Notes under the pieces: model-generated
The model's database searches: none
The model's input: the letters and a program-made list of their open reading frames with translations, nothing else
What the model was told of the DNA's origin: nothing
Shown: positions 34,441 to 47,139 of the stretch, in pieces
Layout: each line of letters opens with the position of its first letter
How positions within the stretch are numbered: the first letter of the stretch is position 1
Origin: Hydrangea macrophylla
Lineage: Eukaryota; Streptophyta; Magnoliopsida; Cornales; Hydrangeaceae
Length of the DNA: 64,000 nucleotides
Assembly: GCA_033977485.1 (NCBI GenBank)
Contig: CM066994.1
Coordinates: 13,146,001-13,210,000, forward strand
Reading direction: 5' to 3'
Translations under genes and position numbers: made by a program

Positions 34441-35735
34441 TAACAACAAAATAAACTTTCTTGAAAAATCTACTTTTAACAAGAAAAATGCATTTCTAAC
34501 TATATAAAAAGAAGAGGTTTGGATCACTGTAGATTACTATTCATTTTCCATTGAAATTACTAATTTGTCCATGTCAATTAGCTCCTTAGTAATTTGATGA
34601 TGGTATTTGAATGGTTCTTGTTGGGTTTTTGGGTATTTTAGCCTGCATATCTTTCTAGGGCTTTCCTTGCTCCACGTAACTCCTTCGATGGCTGTCCTTA
34701 TTCCACGTAGCTTCTTCGATAGTATCGATATTGAGAAGAGATCATTGTAGAGAGAGAGAGAGAGATCATTGCTGGAATCTATCGCTTGGCTGATTGATTA
34801 GAGCTCACGGTGACTTGATCTCTCCATCTCTTTTGTATAAACCTTGTTCCATTCTGAACATTCTCTCTGTTTATTCTATTCTCTGTTCTTTCTCGGGTTG
34901 TTGCATTCTCTACAGATCCTTTCTTGAGCTCACACCCAGAGGATTCGGGATTGTTTCTGGTATTCCGAAAGAACACCTTCTAAGAAAGGTATGAATTGAT
35001 TTATTCGATTCATCATGTTTATCTTGTTCTTTATCACAGTTATATGATTGAAGATGGATGTTCATTTTTTCAGTTTTGGTGGATCATGTGTTGTTTCGGT
35101 TCAATTAATGTAACCCTAACAAGGTGATAATTTTTCCCCTTTTCTTTTATTAATAATAATTTTTCATTTGGCCCACAATTGATAATAAAAAAAAAACAAA
35201 AAAACTTGTGAAGCCAAATAGGCGGTGTTGTTTCTACTCGCAAAGAGATTGGAGCTGTTCAGTTTCGAGTTTTTTAAATCTTAGTTGGTTATTGTCAATG
35301 GTGAGTGGAGATTCAATACAACATGGAAAGTAAGGTTAGATACAGCCAAACATTAGGCTGGTAAGAAAATTCAAGAAAATAAGATTTACCAAATGACTAA
35401 TAATTGGATACAGCCAAACGTTAGGCTGGTAAGTATAAAGTTTCATAAAGATAATGAACTTTTATGGCAAAAAGAATATGTACATTTTCCAAGTAACAAA
35501 ATTTGGTTGAATTGTTTTAAAAAATTAGTAACAGACATGGATTGAATTCTTTATTTTGTGTTCATTATTACCCCCAAAAAGTACACACATTACCATTTAC
35601 CACTAGAAACTCTAAGCCTAACCTAAGAATATAAGATTAATCACCCACCACAGCCGCCATTCTCCGGCATCACCCACCCAACCAGTCACCGGCGTCGACA
35701 GAGCCGAGTGAAGGTAACTCACTCACACACACACA

Positions 35736-35783
<48 letters not shown>

Positions 35784-37097
35784 TGATTTCCCCAATTTTT
35801 ATGTTGCCTTTTTCATTTCAGAATGTTGTTCCAGTTCAGATTTGATCAAGTCTCCCAGTTTATCTCATCAAAAAATAGAAAGTGTCTCTCACTCTATATC
35901 CATTGAAGTTTTTGTCAAGGGATCTCTGCAAGTTCCGGAGAGGCGCACCCTTCATCACTGGTCTCGAGCTGCTACCACTCTCACCCTAGGTACACTCCAT
36001 CGATCTCTCACTCTATTGAATGGTTATGGTTGAGGTCTCCTCTCTCTCTCTCTCTCTCTCTCTCGACTGTTTTGACCTAATTTTGAGGGTTGGGTTTCTT
36101 CTTTTTGTCTGATTAGGGCATCATACTTTGAAGGTTGGGTATCACCTTTTCTTCTGCCAATGAACATGTCGGTGAAACCGATGCCGACCGAACACCGACT
36201 GCCCAGTAGCAGTCGGTTTTACATGATTCATTGACACATTCGGTTTTACGAATTGATGTGTTACTGTTTGTTGAGATTGATTTTGGAGTCTCTATGCCTA
36301 AAGTGCTCCTAGATTTGTACTACTTTGTTGGTATAAATCCTTAATAGATATCTCATTAACCAATCAATATTTCTTCTTGTTTAATTTCATAGCTTTAACT
36401 ATGACTTGTCAATTGAACTTTATAAACTACCTACACCAACTGACAAAGGGCTCAATTCTTTTGATAAGGTAGCTCAAAGACACGTCCAATTTTAGTGTTT
36501 CCTTTTTTTAGTTTCCATTGTTGTTGTTAAGAGTTCTTATTTAATTTCTTACTATTTATTGTTACTGGGTATAACTCTAGATTATATTGGGGAAAACTTT
36601 TGGAATGTAATCCTGGCCGAGTATTTGGTTGTTGGCCAACAAAAAAGAAAGAAACATTTGCTTTTGGTTTAAAGTTGCTTTTCACTGTCCCGTGTTTGAG
36701 ATGTCTGTCCTGTCTCATTTGGTTGTTGGGATTTGTTTGTATATACTTTGTTAGGTCACTTGAAATGAAGGTGCTTTTAGTTGTGCTTGTGAATTTGGTT
36801 TAGCGAGTACATACCCAATTGACTATTTTCTTTTTCTTTTGGCTTTTATTTACAATAAAAAAGGGGATCGAAATGGATAAGAGTTGGGCAGGGGGAAGGG
36901 CACCGTTTGATAAAACTGGAAATTAAGTACTACATTTTTTTTAAAAAATTTTAATCTTTTATGTCACACAATCATAACATATTATTGAAACATCACTCCT
37001 TATCCAACAAAGTCTTAGCCTTTTTTGTATTTCATCTTTCTATCTTTTTTATTTCAAAAAAAATTCCTAGTCACTTAACTTGTATATGTCATTAGAT
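34441..37097 (+). promoter_or_regulatory. 5' non-coding region of CACTA-2
   Basis: No protein-coding gene is recognised. It holds a possible TATA (ctatataaaaagaag, about 34501), GA and TC microsatellites (34750-34766, 35740-35778, 36038-36063) and a repeated atacagccaaac-ttaggctggtaag phrase (about 35340 and 35408). By position it contains the promoter and leader introns of the TNP2-like gene. Confidence 0.5.
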
Positions 37098-40000
37098 ATG
37101 GACAAGAGTTGGATACCATTAACTTGCACAAGACCGGGTAGATTGAGTGAGCAATATGCAAATGGGGTAAAATCATTCCTTAAGTTTTCAGTTGCAGTTA
37201 AGGACCATGAAGGTACTATTCGGTGTCCTTGTACAAGCTGTGTGAACGTTCTACGACATCTATTACCAACTGTTCACGTTCACTTGATCACGAATGGGAT
37301 TATGAAATCATATGTTCACTGGGTAGAACATGGGGAACCTCAAGTCTCGCCTAGTAGTGTTGACAATCAGGGTTACGATTATGAAATGGAAGATACTGAT
37401 AGTGGGGGACAATATGGAATGGATGAAATGGTAGAGGATCGAGTAAGGGGTGAGCCGACCAATATGACCCAAAGGGAAGAAGTGCGAAATTTTGATAGAC
37501 TAATTGATGATGCCAAACGTGAGATTTACCCGGGTTGTAAGGACTTTACTCTATTGAAGTTCGTCGTTAGTATACTTGACGTGAAGGTACTAAACAATTG
37601 GAGTAATAAGTCACTTGACATGCTTCTTGGGTTACTCATGAAACTTTTACCCGGGGGGTAATTTGGTTCCAAAATCGACTTATGAATTAAAGAAGATACT
37701 ACGTGACCTGGGCATGTCATACGAGCACATAGATGCATGTAAAAATGATTGTGCTCTCTTTTGAAAGGAGAATGAAGGCCTCGATAAGTGTCCAGTATGT
37801 GAAGAGTCTAGATACAAGATCAATCATGGTAAGGGTAAGAAGATTCCCCATAAGGTTTTGCGTTACTTCCCTCTAACAGAGAGGTTGCAAAGATTGTATG
37901 TCTAGGAAGAGAGCATCAGATATGAAATGGCACAAAGATGAACGCGTGGATGACGGGGTATTAAGACATCCGACCTATAGTGCTGAGTGGAAGGAGCTAG
38001 ATCGGCAGTATCCAGAGTTTGCGAGGGAACCGAGGAATGTGAGGCTAGGGCTAGCCACTGATGGGTTCAATCCTTTTGGGAACATGAGTACCTCTTACAG
38101 TATGTGGCCCGTGATACTCACACCTTATAATCTGCCACCCTGGATGTGTATGAAAGAGCCTTTTTTTTATTGTCGTTACTTATTCCTGGGCCCTCACAAC
38201 CAGGGAAAGCGATTGATGTTTACATGAGATCGTTGGTAGATGAATTGAAAGAATTATGGGAAAATGGTGTATTGACTTACGATGCCTCGACTGGTTATAC
38301 ATTTTAGATGCGTGAATCTTTGTTATGGACAATACACGACTTTCCTGCATATGGTAACATATCGGGCTGGAGTACGAAGGGTTATATGGCTTGTCCTATT
38401 TGTAATGATGAACCATTTTCAGAACGCTTGAGGAATAAGATTGGGTACACTAACCATCGTTGCTACTTGCCTGAGAATCACCCTTGGCGAAGAAGTAGGG
38501 CATATAATGGCAAGCGTGAGACAAGGACTAGATCCCTTGAGTTACCGATTGAAAAGATACACAATCAGTTGGACAAGATGCCGGTTGCCAACTTGGGAAA
38601 GCTTTCAAGCAATCATAAAGAAGTAAACTGGACCAAAGTGAGCATCTTATTTGAGCTTCCATACTGGAAGGAGCGAAAACTCCGACATAACATTGATGTG
38701 TTGCATGTGGAAAAGAATATTAGTGAAAGTATCTTTGGAACTTTGTTAGCCATCGATGGGAAGAACAAGGACACAGACAAGGCACGGTTGGACTTGCAGG
38801 ATTGGGGCATTAGGAAGGAGTTGCACTTAGAACAACGTCCTAATGGATCTTATATTAAGCCTCCTGCAATATTTTCAATGACCCCAAAGGACAAAGAAGG
38901 TTTTTGTGAGTTTTTGAAGTCTGTTAAGTATCCAGATGGTTATGCAGCAAACATATCGAGGTCGGTGAGCACAAAAAATGGTAGATTGTTGGGCCTTAAA
39001 AGTCATGACTACCATATACTCCTACAACGAATTCTACCAATCGGGATGCGCGGTCATATCGATAATAATATTGGTACAACCCTATTTGAGTTGGGCAACT
39101 TCTTCCAAGATATTTGCACTAAAACATTGAGAATGGGAGATTTGGAGAAACTTGAGGAAAGGATAGTTCTTATTCTATGCAAGCTTGAGAAATATTTTCC
39201 CCCAGCTTTCTTTGATGTGATGGTCCATTTAGCGATTCACCTACCTCGAGAGGCCAAGCTTGCAGGACCTGTGCATTATCGGTGGATGTATGCAATCGAA
39301 AGGTATATGTTATTGTGTTTATGTGTAGTTTCAATTCGATTTGCATGTAGTTTTGATAATGGCCTTAATTAACACTCTTTTTTAAAGGTATCTCGGAACT
39401 TTGAAAGGATACGTAACCAACCGAGCTCGACCAGAAGGTTCGATTGCAGAGGCTTATATTGTCAAAGAGTGTCTTACTTTTTGTTCAATGTATTTAGATG
39501 ATATCGAAACAGTGTTAGATAGACCAGAAAGAAACATAGATAGCGGTGAACGCACAGGCATGACAGTATTTAAAGACCCAGGCCGTCCTTTTAGCTTGGT
39601 ATCAAGGTCTGGCAATATTTCACAAGAATTTCGAGACAATGTTCATTGGTTCTTGCTCTTTAATAGCCCCGAGGTGGAGCCATATTTTGAGTAAGTGGTT
39701 GTATAGCTGTAATTATTGTTAGCTTTGCATAAGTAAACTATTCTTAATATATTCCACATGTTGTCTTAAGTAGGGAACACATGAATTTGATACAAATCCC
39801 AATTGGTGATGATATCACACAGAGTCAGCGACGAGAATTTCCCAACTGGTTTCGTGATCGTGTAAGACATTAACAAGTTTGTGACACACACAATGCTATA
39901 TCACTTGCACAAGACTTGATGTTACAAGTTTAGCTAACTCTATAATAATGCATGTTATGTAGGTCAATACCTTGAAAGTTAACATGTCTATAGAACAAAA

Positions 40001-40768
40001 TGACCAACTGTGGGCCTTGACAAATGATCCAAATGTGATAGTGAAACAATATTCAGGATGCATAATCAATGGCGTAAGATTTCGTACCAGAGACGTTGAC
40101 AACCGTCGTAAGAGCCAAAACAGTGGTGTGCATGTAGAAGGGGATCACGATAATCAAAAACATGATTATTTTGGTCATCTATGTAACATTTGGGAATTCG
40201 AGTACATGTGTGGCAATAATGTTGTTTTGTTTGAGTGTGAATGGTATAACACTAGTAGCACTGGCAGGAGGACAATTCGAAGTGATTCACATTGCACAAG
40301 CATTGATGTCAGTACTCAGTGGTATAAAAATGATCCATTTATCCTACCCAGCCAAGCAAAACAAGAATTTTATTTTACCTCGATGATACCAAGTTTGGCA
40401 AACCATGGAAAGTCGTACAACGAGTTGAGCATAGGGGAGTGTATGATCTACCGGTGGTTGGAGAAGAACATGGAGATTTACCGGAGCCTAGCGGTGCATT
40501 CCAATTAGATGAAACTACAGAGTTTGTCCCAATTGCTGTTGATGATAATGTTGCTCAATATTGTAGGGATGATGTTGAACCGGAGGTCATTCCTAACGTT
40601 GATAAAGACATATATAGAGACATGGATGATAACGAAGATGTCGAAGTTGAAGATGAACCTAATTGGCGTAATGATTCTGATAATGATTTAGATGTTAACA
40701 TGGATTATAGTACGGATGATGATATAGACAACAATGGTAATGATAGGGATTATAATTCAGATGTGTAA
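37098..40768 (+). pseudogene. TNP2/TNPD-like transposase of CACTA-2
   Basis: The start is chosen at 37098 (MDKSWIPLTCTRPGRLSEQY), the standard opening of the Transpos_assoc domain, with IRCPCTSCVN. The gene then reads LRDLGMSYEHIDACKNDCAL, CPVCEESRYK, LATDGFNPFGNMS, HDFPAYGNISGWSTKGYMAC and NIDVLHVEKNISESIFGT (Transposase_21). DUF4218-like (KLEKYFPPAFFDVMVHLAIH) and DUF4216-like (YFGHLCNIWEFEYMC … DDTKFGKPWKVV) regions follow, with an acidic tail. Three introns keep GT-AG ends and frame: 39303-39387, 39691-39773 and 39862-39962. Lesions include a frameshift near 37655, stops near 37762, 37902 and 38306, and a frameshift near 40375. It is recognisable end to end but not functional as it stands. 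Confidence 0.92.
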
Positions 40769-41683
40769 CATTTGCTTTATGATATGTATCATTTTTTTTA
40801 TGTATAACATTTGTTTCCATCCGTTGATAATCGAATTTGGTTAATGGTATTATGATTTTACCTTTTATTTTGTTAGTTTAGTTATTCCTATCTCTTTTAT
40901 TGTGATAAATGATTGTGATAGTTGAATTCATTTAACTTTTGCGTGAATTACCATTTAATAGTATCACGAAATGTCCAAAGCAAAGAGAAATTGGGTCAAA
41001 CCAGGTTATTTAGCCGCAAACCTTGAATATGAGAAGCAAAGGGAAAAAACTATCAATGACAACAAAAGAAGAGTAGAAGCCTTAGGGTTAACACACTTGG
41101 CAGCTTCTTTTAATGGGCCAGATCATCCAAAATGCACGAATAAGAAGGGGAAGTCAATAGTGGGTGATACGCGTTCTGATGATGACTATATACCGTCAAA
41201 CAGTGGAGATGATGATTCATATGACGATTTAGAACATGAGGTATTATACGCGTGTTTGCTTTGTGGTTATAACTGATTTTATATGCAGAAATTACATTTT
41301 AGAACATGTCATTTATCTCAATTTGATGAAATTAAAGTCACTAAGTATTTCTTTCCATTGTCTCCTTTTTCAGGTAACTGAGATGCCACCAGCTCGTCGC
41401 CTCACATTTTCTGAGCCTTCGATCTCCCAACCAGTTAACGATGTTGTTGATGAGGCTATCCTTCACAATGTTGTTGGCTCTCTTGAGAGGAATAGCATGT
41501 CTGCTGGTATTAGTGATCACAATGTTGTTGGGGAGGGTAGTAGTGAGCCACGGGCTAGTAGTGAACCACAGGGGATTAGTGAGCCACGAGCTAGCAGCGT
41601 TGGTACTTCTTCAAAATTACTTAGACTTGTCAATTCTCAATATTATTAACTTGATGTCTTCATTAACTAACCAAATGGATATC

Positions 41684-43051
41684 TGATCGGGAGAGAACTA
41701 ATCCTAATTATATGCCTTAATTCACATTTGTTAGTACCTTTTTATCCTGTTTTTGTATATTTTTACTTCGTTTTCTATTTTCTGACAGGTTTTGGAAGAA
41801 ATCACCTAAACCAGGCTAAACAGGGTGAAAAATCAGAAGAAAAGAAGCTGAAAAAGCAAGTTCGCGCGCGCGACCCGCGGGCGCGAAAAACCGAGAATCG
41901 CTCCCGCGATCCGCTCGCGCGAAAGTCCCAGAATCGCTCGCGCGATCCGCGCGCGCGAAGTCCAAATGTCGCGCTCGCGCGACCCGCTCGCGCGATATGT
42001 GTAAAAACCAAAGTTGCGTATTTCAGTATACTGAAGACTCCTGTGCAAACGAAACTGCTAAACGACGTCTAGACTGTAAATTACATCAGTTTCAGTCCGT
42101 TTCGGGTTGGGAAGGCTTCCAAAACTTGTTGTAAATCTATATATACTCTATTTTACTTTAATTGAAGGGGGAGACATTGTTACACACCCATACATACACA
42201 TTCTACAACCATACTTCCAGCCATTGAAGAGAGGGAAGCAAGGAGAAAAAGAAGAAGACCAAGGGATTCCATGGCCTCCTCCATCAACTACTTGCCATCC
42301 ATCACTTCCATGGATGGCTAGATCATAGATCTAGGGTTTCAATGAAGCCCTAGACGAGTAATAGGGTTTTATTTATGTTTTTATTTTAGTTTTATTATGT
42401 ATGGATGACAGTCACATGTTTAGAGGATTTTTATAAATAAATCGTACTTCTATTGATTAAATCATTGCTTTCAGAATTTATTCTTGTCTTAGATCTATTT
42501 TGACTGTGATGTGCTCAACGATCTATTCTTGCTGTGCTTGTTTAGATTGTTTACATGTGATGGTGCTTTATTGATTTGTGCTATCAAGTATCCGAATAGT
42601 CCATGCCTAGGTTAGACGGATTAGAACACAACCCTAGTTTAGTGTGGGATAAGTCGTGTTAACCGAAGATGGATTATGTTGGTGCTTGAACCATGAATAT
42701 CTTATTGTCGGAGGAATTGGGCTTGTAGCTACAATTCCCCATAATCATCCAACTTAGTAAGCTAAAGTAATTCATAAATATTCCTATTATGAAGCTAGTG
42801 GTGGATTTGCAATCCTAGGTTCCCTTAAACATCATTTAAACAACTTTAATTGCTTTCATAGTTTAGATTTATTTTTATTGTTATTAGTTTAATTAAATTC
42901 AATTCAAATCCATTTTTCCTAATTAATTAGACTTAGGTTTTAAAATTAAGAGCTGTAGTAATCAATCTCTGTGGGTTCGACCTTTACTTCCACACTGCAA
43001 ATCTTTTGAAAAGTAAAGAACACTTTTTACATCTTGATATTGACAACATCA
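41684..43051 (+). repeat. Solo LTR, family D, copy 2
   Basis: It starts TGATCGGGAGAGAAC and ends CAACATCA, with TSD atatc (41679-41683 and 43052-43056). It is the reverse-orientation partner of 1184-2487. It has a TATA region (tctatatatact, about 42137) downstream of a CG-rich cluster. Confidence 0.93.
41862..41998. repeat. CG-rich palindromic cluster in family D LTR, copy 2
   Basis: Pairs such as ttcgcgcgcgcg-accc-gcgggcgcgaa and atcgctcgcgcgatccgcgc repeat about every 35-40 bp, four or more times. Copy 1 (2222-2312) is shorter, so unit number varies between copies. It lies about 140 bp upstream of the TATA region. Confidence 0.88.
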
Positions 43052-44450
43052 ATATCATCTATAATGTTTTAAACATGATCATCGACTAATAGATGGGGGC
43101 CTACACGATGTCTTGGGACAGACGTCCAGATTGAGAAAGAAGGCAAGCTTCCTGTGCTCATTCCTACAGATTTTAGGCAGTCGGTGGGGCCACATGCTAC
43201 TCGTTTTGCTATTGCCACAGGTCTACAAATTAGACAAAATCTACAGCGCCCGAGCATCCGTAGGTGGTCTAAAGTGCCAGAAACCTCCGTTGTCCCGATA
43301 ATTCAACGCGTAAACGTACTTAAAACAACTCTATGTGTTTTCATTTTTAACTGAGCAAAAAAAATCTCTAATGTTGTTCTTTTCAGGATAAGTTCAATGT
43401 GGAAGGGGACGAAGTTGCTATCCAAAAAGCAAGGAAAACGAAATGCGGTACATTACTAAGTGGTTGGACCCACAGATTGTACAAGCATTACAAACGTCTT
43501 AGAGACACTAACAATGAGGAACATGCTAGAAACAACTACCCGAAGAAATTATGCACCCAGGATCAGTGGACTGATTTAATTGACAATAAATGGAATGATC
43601 CAAAATTTTTGGTAATAGAAGCATTTACTTATATAATCCATAAATTCGTTTGAAGATTATTAACCATGTTATTCTTTTGTTTATATTTGTTTAATGCAGC
43701 ACCAATCAGCCGTAAATTCAGCCAATCGAGCACGTAAAAGGACTAATCACGTATGCGGCTCGAGCTCATTTGCAATGAAGGCTCATCAGCTCGTGCGTAT
43801 TCTTTATTTTTTTAACATTAGTTTACTGTTTTATGTTGTTAAATACTAACTTATAATTTTGAAATCCTAATGAAATAGTTGGTGGAAAAAAACGGAGATA
43901 TCGACTTTCCAGATTTCTACCACTCTTGTCATTTCAGCAAATCAAAGAACGAATGGGTTTCTTCGGACTGCAGGACTTACCATGTAAATATAATCTCTCA
44001 TATTTACAAGCATTTGAAATCTTTAAAGTTATCTATTAAAGTTGATTGAATGTAAAGTTTTTGTAAAATGATAGGACGAGATGATAAAGCTGCAGGAAAA
44101 CCATAACTTGCAGCCCAATGCAACTCCTCTAAGTGCTGAGGAGTTGTCTGTTCAATGTCTGGGAGCAAGATCCGGTATAGTAAAGGGACTTGGTATGAGA
44201 CCTTCTTCTTCCTCTCGTTCCTTAGTTACGTCTATTCAAACTATTGAGCAAAAGATGGAAGAAAAGATGGAGAGAAAGATGGCAGAGAAGATTTCTGAAA
44301 TACAATCTACGACACTGAGTCAGATTCAGGAAATGGCTGATAGGATGGCAAGCATATTTCAATGGGCTCAAAGACTTGGCTATGACATGCCTGGGAACTC
44401 AACTGGTGCCAATGGAACTTCTTGGTAAGTAGCACTTCATTGACTATTTA

Positions 44451-46824
44451 ATTGCAAGTAACACGCGAATACTCAAAACTCAGTTTTGAGGTTTTGATAG
44501 CCCGAAATGAGTTCGGTGACTCGGAATGACACGAGACCGGAACCCACACCTCACACTCGACTAAATAGACGTGTAGGAACAAAAGAGACAAAATTCTAAC
44601 ACCCGGATTGCAAGTAACATGCGAATACTCAAATTCTTAGACTTTGGCCTTTCAAAACTCAATTTTGAGGTTTTGATAGCCCAAAATGAGTTCCATGACT
44701 CAGAATGACACGAGACCGAAACCCATACCTCATAATCGACTAAATAGACGTATAGGAACAAACGGAACAAAATTCTGACACCTGGATTGCAAGTAACACG
44801 CGAATACTCAAATTCTTAGACTTAGGCCTTTCAAAACTCAGTTTTGAGGTTTTGATAGCCCGAAATGAGTTCGGTGACTCGGAATGACACGAGACTAGAA
44901 CCCACACCTCACACTCGACTAAATAGACATGTAAGAACAAACAGAACAAAATTTTGACACCCGAATTACAAGTAACACGCGAATACTCAAATTCTTAGAC
45001 TTTGGCCTTTCAAAACTCAATTTTGAGGTTTTGATAGCCCAAAATGAGTTCCGTGACTCAGAATGACACGAGACTGGAACCCATACCTCACACTCGACTA
45101 AATAGACGTGTAGGAACAAACGAGACAAAATTCTGACACCCGGATTGCAAGTAACACACGAATACTCAAATTCTTAGACTTTGGCCTTTCAAAACTCAGT
45201 TTTGAGGTTTTGATAGCCCAAAATGAGTTCCGTGACTCGGAATGACACGAGACTGGAACCCATACCGCACACTTGACTAAATAGACGTGTAGGAACAAAC
45301 GAAACAAAATTCTGGCACCCGGATTGCAAGTAACACGCGAATACTCAAATTCTTAGACTTTGGCCTTTCAAAACTCAATTTTGAGGTTTTGATAGCCCAA
45401 AATGAGTTCCGTGACTCAGAATGATACGAGACTGGAACCCACACCTCACACTTGACTAAATAGACATGTAGGAACGAACGAGACAAAATTCTGACACCCG
45501 GATTGCAAGTAACACACGAATACTCAAATTCTTAGACTTTGGCCTTTCAAAACTCAGTTTTGAGGTTTTGATAGCCCAAAATGAGTTCCGTGACTCGGAA
45601 TGACACGAGACCAGAACCCACACCTCACACTCGACTAAATAGACGTGTAGGAACAAACGGAACAAAATTCTGACACTCGGATTGCAAGTAACACGCGAAT
45701 ACTCAAATTCTTAGACTTTGGCCTTTCAAAACTCAGTTTTGAGGTTTTGATAGCCCAAAATGAGTTCCGTGACTCGGAATGACACGAGACCAGAACCCAC
45801 ACCTCACACTTGACTAAATAGACGTATAGGAACAAACGAGACAAAATTCTGACACTCGGATTGCAAGTAACACACGAATACTCAAATTCTTAGACTTTGG
45901 CCTTTCAAAACTCAGTTTTTAGGTTTTGATAGCCCAAAATGAGTTCCGTGACTCGGAATGACACGAGACCAGAACCCACACCTCACACTCGACTAAATAG
46001 ACGTGTAGGAACAAACGGAACAAAATTCTGACACCCGGATTGCAAGTAACACGCGAATACTCAAATTCTTAGACTTTGGCCTTTCAAAACTCAGTTTTGA
46101 GGTTTTGATAGCCCAAAATGAGTTCCGTGACTTAGAATGACACGAGACCAGAACCCATACCTCACACTCGACTAAATTGACGTGTAGGAACAAATGGAAC
46201 AAAATTCTGACACCCGAATTGCAAATAACACGCGAATACTCAAATTCTTGGACTTAGGCCTTTCAAAACTCAATTTTGAGGTTTTGATAGCCCAAAATGA
46301 GTTCCGTAACTCAGAATGACACGAGACTAGAACCCACACCTCACAATCGACTAAATAGACGTGTAGGAACAAACGAGACAAAATTCTGACACCCGGATTG
46401 CAAGTAACACGCGAATACTCAAATTCTTAGACTTTGGCCTTTCAAAACTCAGTTTTGAGGTTGTGATAGCCCAAAATGAGTTCTGTGACTCGGAATGACA
46501 CGAGACCAGAACCCACACCTCACACTCGACTAAATAGATGTGTAGGAACAAACGGAACAAAATTTTGACACCCGGATTGCAAATAACACGCGAATACTCA
46601 AATTCTTAGACTTAGGCCTTTCAAAACTCAGTTTTGAGGTTTTGATAGCCCAAAATGAATTTCGTGACTCGGAATGACACGAGACCGGAACTCACACCTC
46701 ATACTCGACTAAATAGACGTGTAGGAACAAACGAGACAAAATTCTGACACCCGGATTGCAAGTAACACGCGAATACTCAAATTCTTAGACTTAGGCCTTT
46801 CAAAACTCAGTTTTGAGGTTTTGA
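44451..46824. repeat. 179-bp tandem array in CACTA-2
   Basis: Units start attgcaagtaacacgcgaat at 44451, 44607, then every 179 bp (44786, 44965 … 46755). There are twelve full 179-bp units with no length change, a shortened first unit (156 bp) and a 70-bp last unit. Units differ only by scattered substitutions. The array begins 26 bp after the donor-like ggtaagt at the end of the TNPA-like coding region. A good acceptor (ttgatgcag, 46909) follows, so it may be spliced out as a 2.5 kb intron. Confidence 0.96.
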
Positions 46825-47139
46825 CTCGGAATTGCTTTTAATTTTTAAATTTTTTTTATAGTTCTGAAATTTGTAATATTCTAACACTTTTCTTTTAATT
46901 TTGATGCAGATCTGGATTGCTAGCTTGCTCACGACTTTTAGGACTTTTTTTTTGTATTATCGTGTGTATGTTGAATGGTAGGATATAAAGTAAGATTGTT
47001 GGAATTGTTGTTATGAGATATTTTTTTCTATTTTGATGTATGAAAGCTTTGGAATGATTGACATGGTTATTTAATATTATAAATATTTTGAACAATGAGT
47101 ATTGGATTGTACAGGTATTGTTGGGGTTACTTTTAGTGA
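46825..47139 (+). other. 3' end region of CACTA-2
   Basis: AT-rich DNA follows the 179-bp array. An acceptor-like tttgatgcag|atctgg lies near 46909. With the donor at 44425 the joined frame would stop at once (TGA), so the coding region ends at the same residue whether or not the intron is used. No other gene is visible. Confidence 0.5.

Larger units (their letters stand above)
40971..44428 (+). pseudogene. TNPA-like (Ptta/En/Spm) gene of CACTA-2, split by a solo LTR
   Basis: The likely exons are 40971-41240 (MSKAKRNWVKPGYLAANLEY), 41374 to about 41650, about 43090-43309 (GPTRCLGTDVQIEKEG, VGPHATRFA), 43386-43611 (LCTQDQWTDLIDNKWNDPKF), 43700-43792 (HQSAVNSANRARKRTNHVCG), 43879-43983 and 44075-44428. 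Junctions are GT-AG. The middle exons match the plant Ptta/En/Spm transposase domain. The last exon ends in a Met/Lys/Glu-rich coiled coil (KMEEKMERKMAEKISEIQST). The product is expected to bind the terminal repeats. A family D solo LTR sits at 41684-43051, in or beside the second intron. Most exons other than this break look intact. Confidence 0.85.

Noticed and set aside
33994..34443. 149- and 102-codon + strand frames and a 188-codon minus frame (33825-34391)
   Set aside because: All are translations of the CACTA-2 subterminal repeats, with repetitive Lys/Phe-rich text and no domain.
44561..46560. Series of identical 69-codon minus-strand frames every 179 bp
   Set aside because: They are the translated tandem repeat. 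Equal spacing and an identical frame reflect the array, not a gene family.
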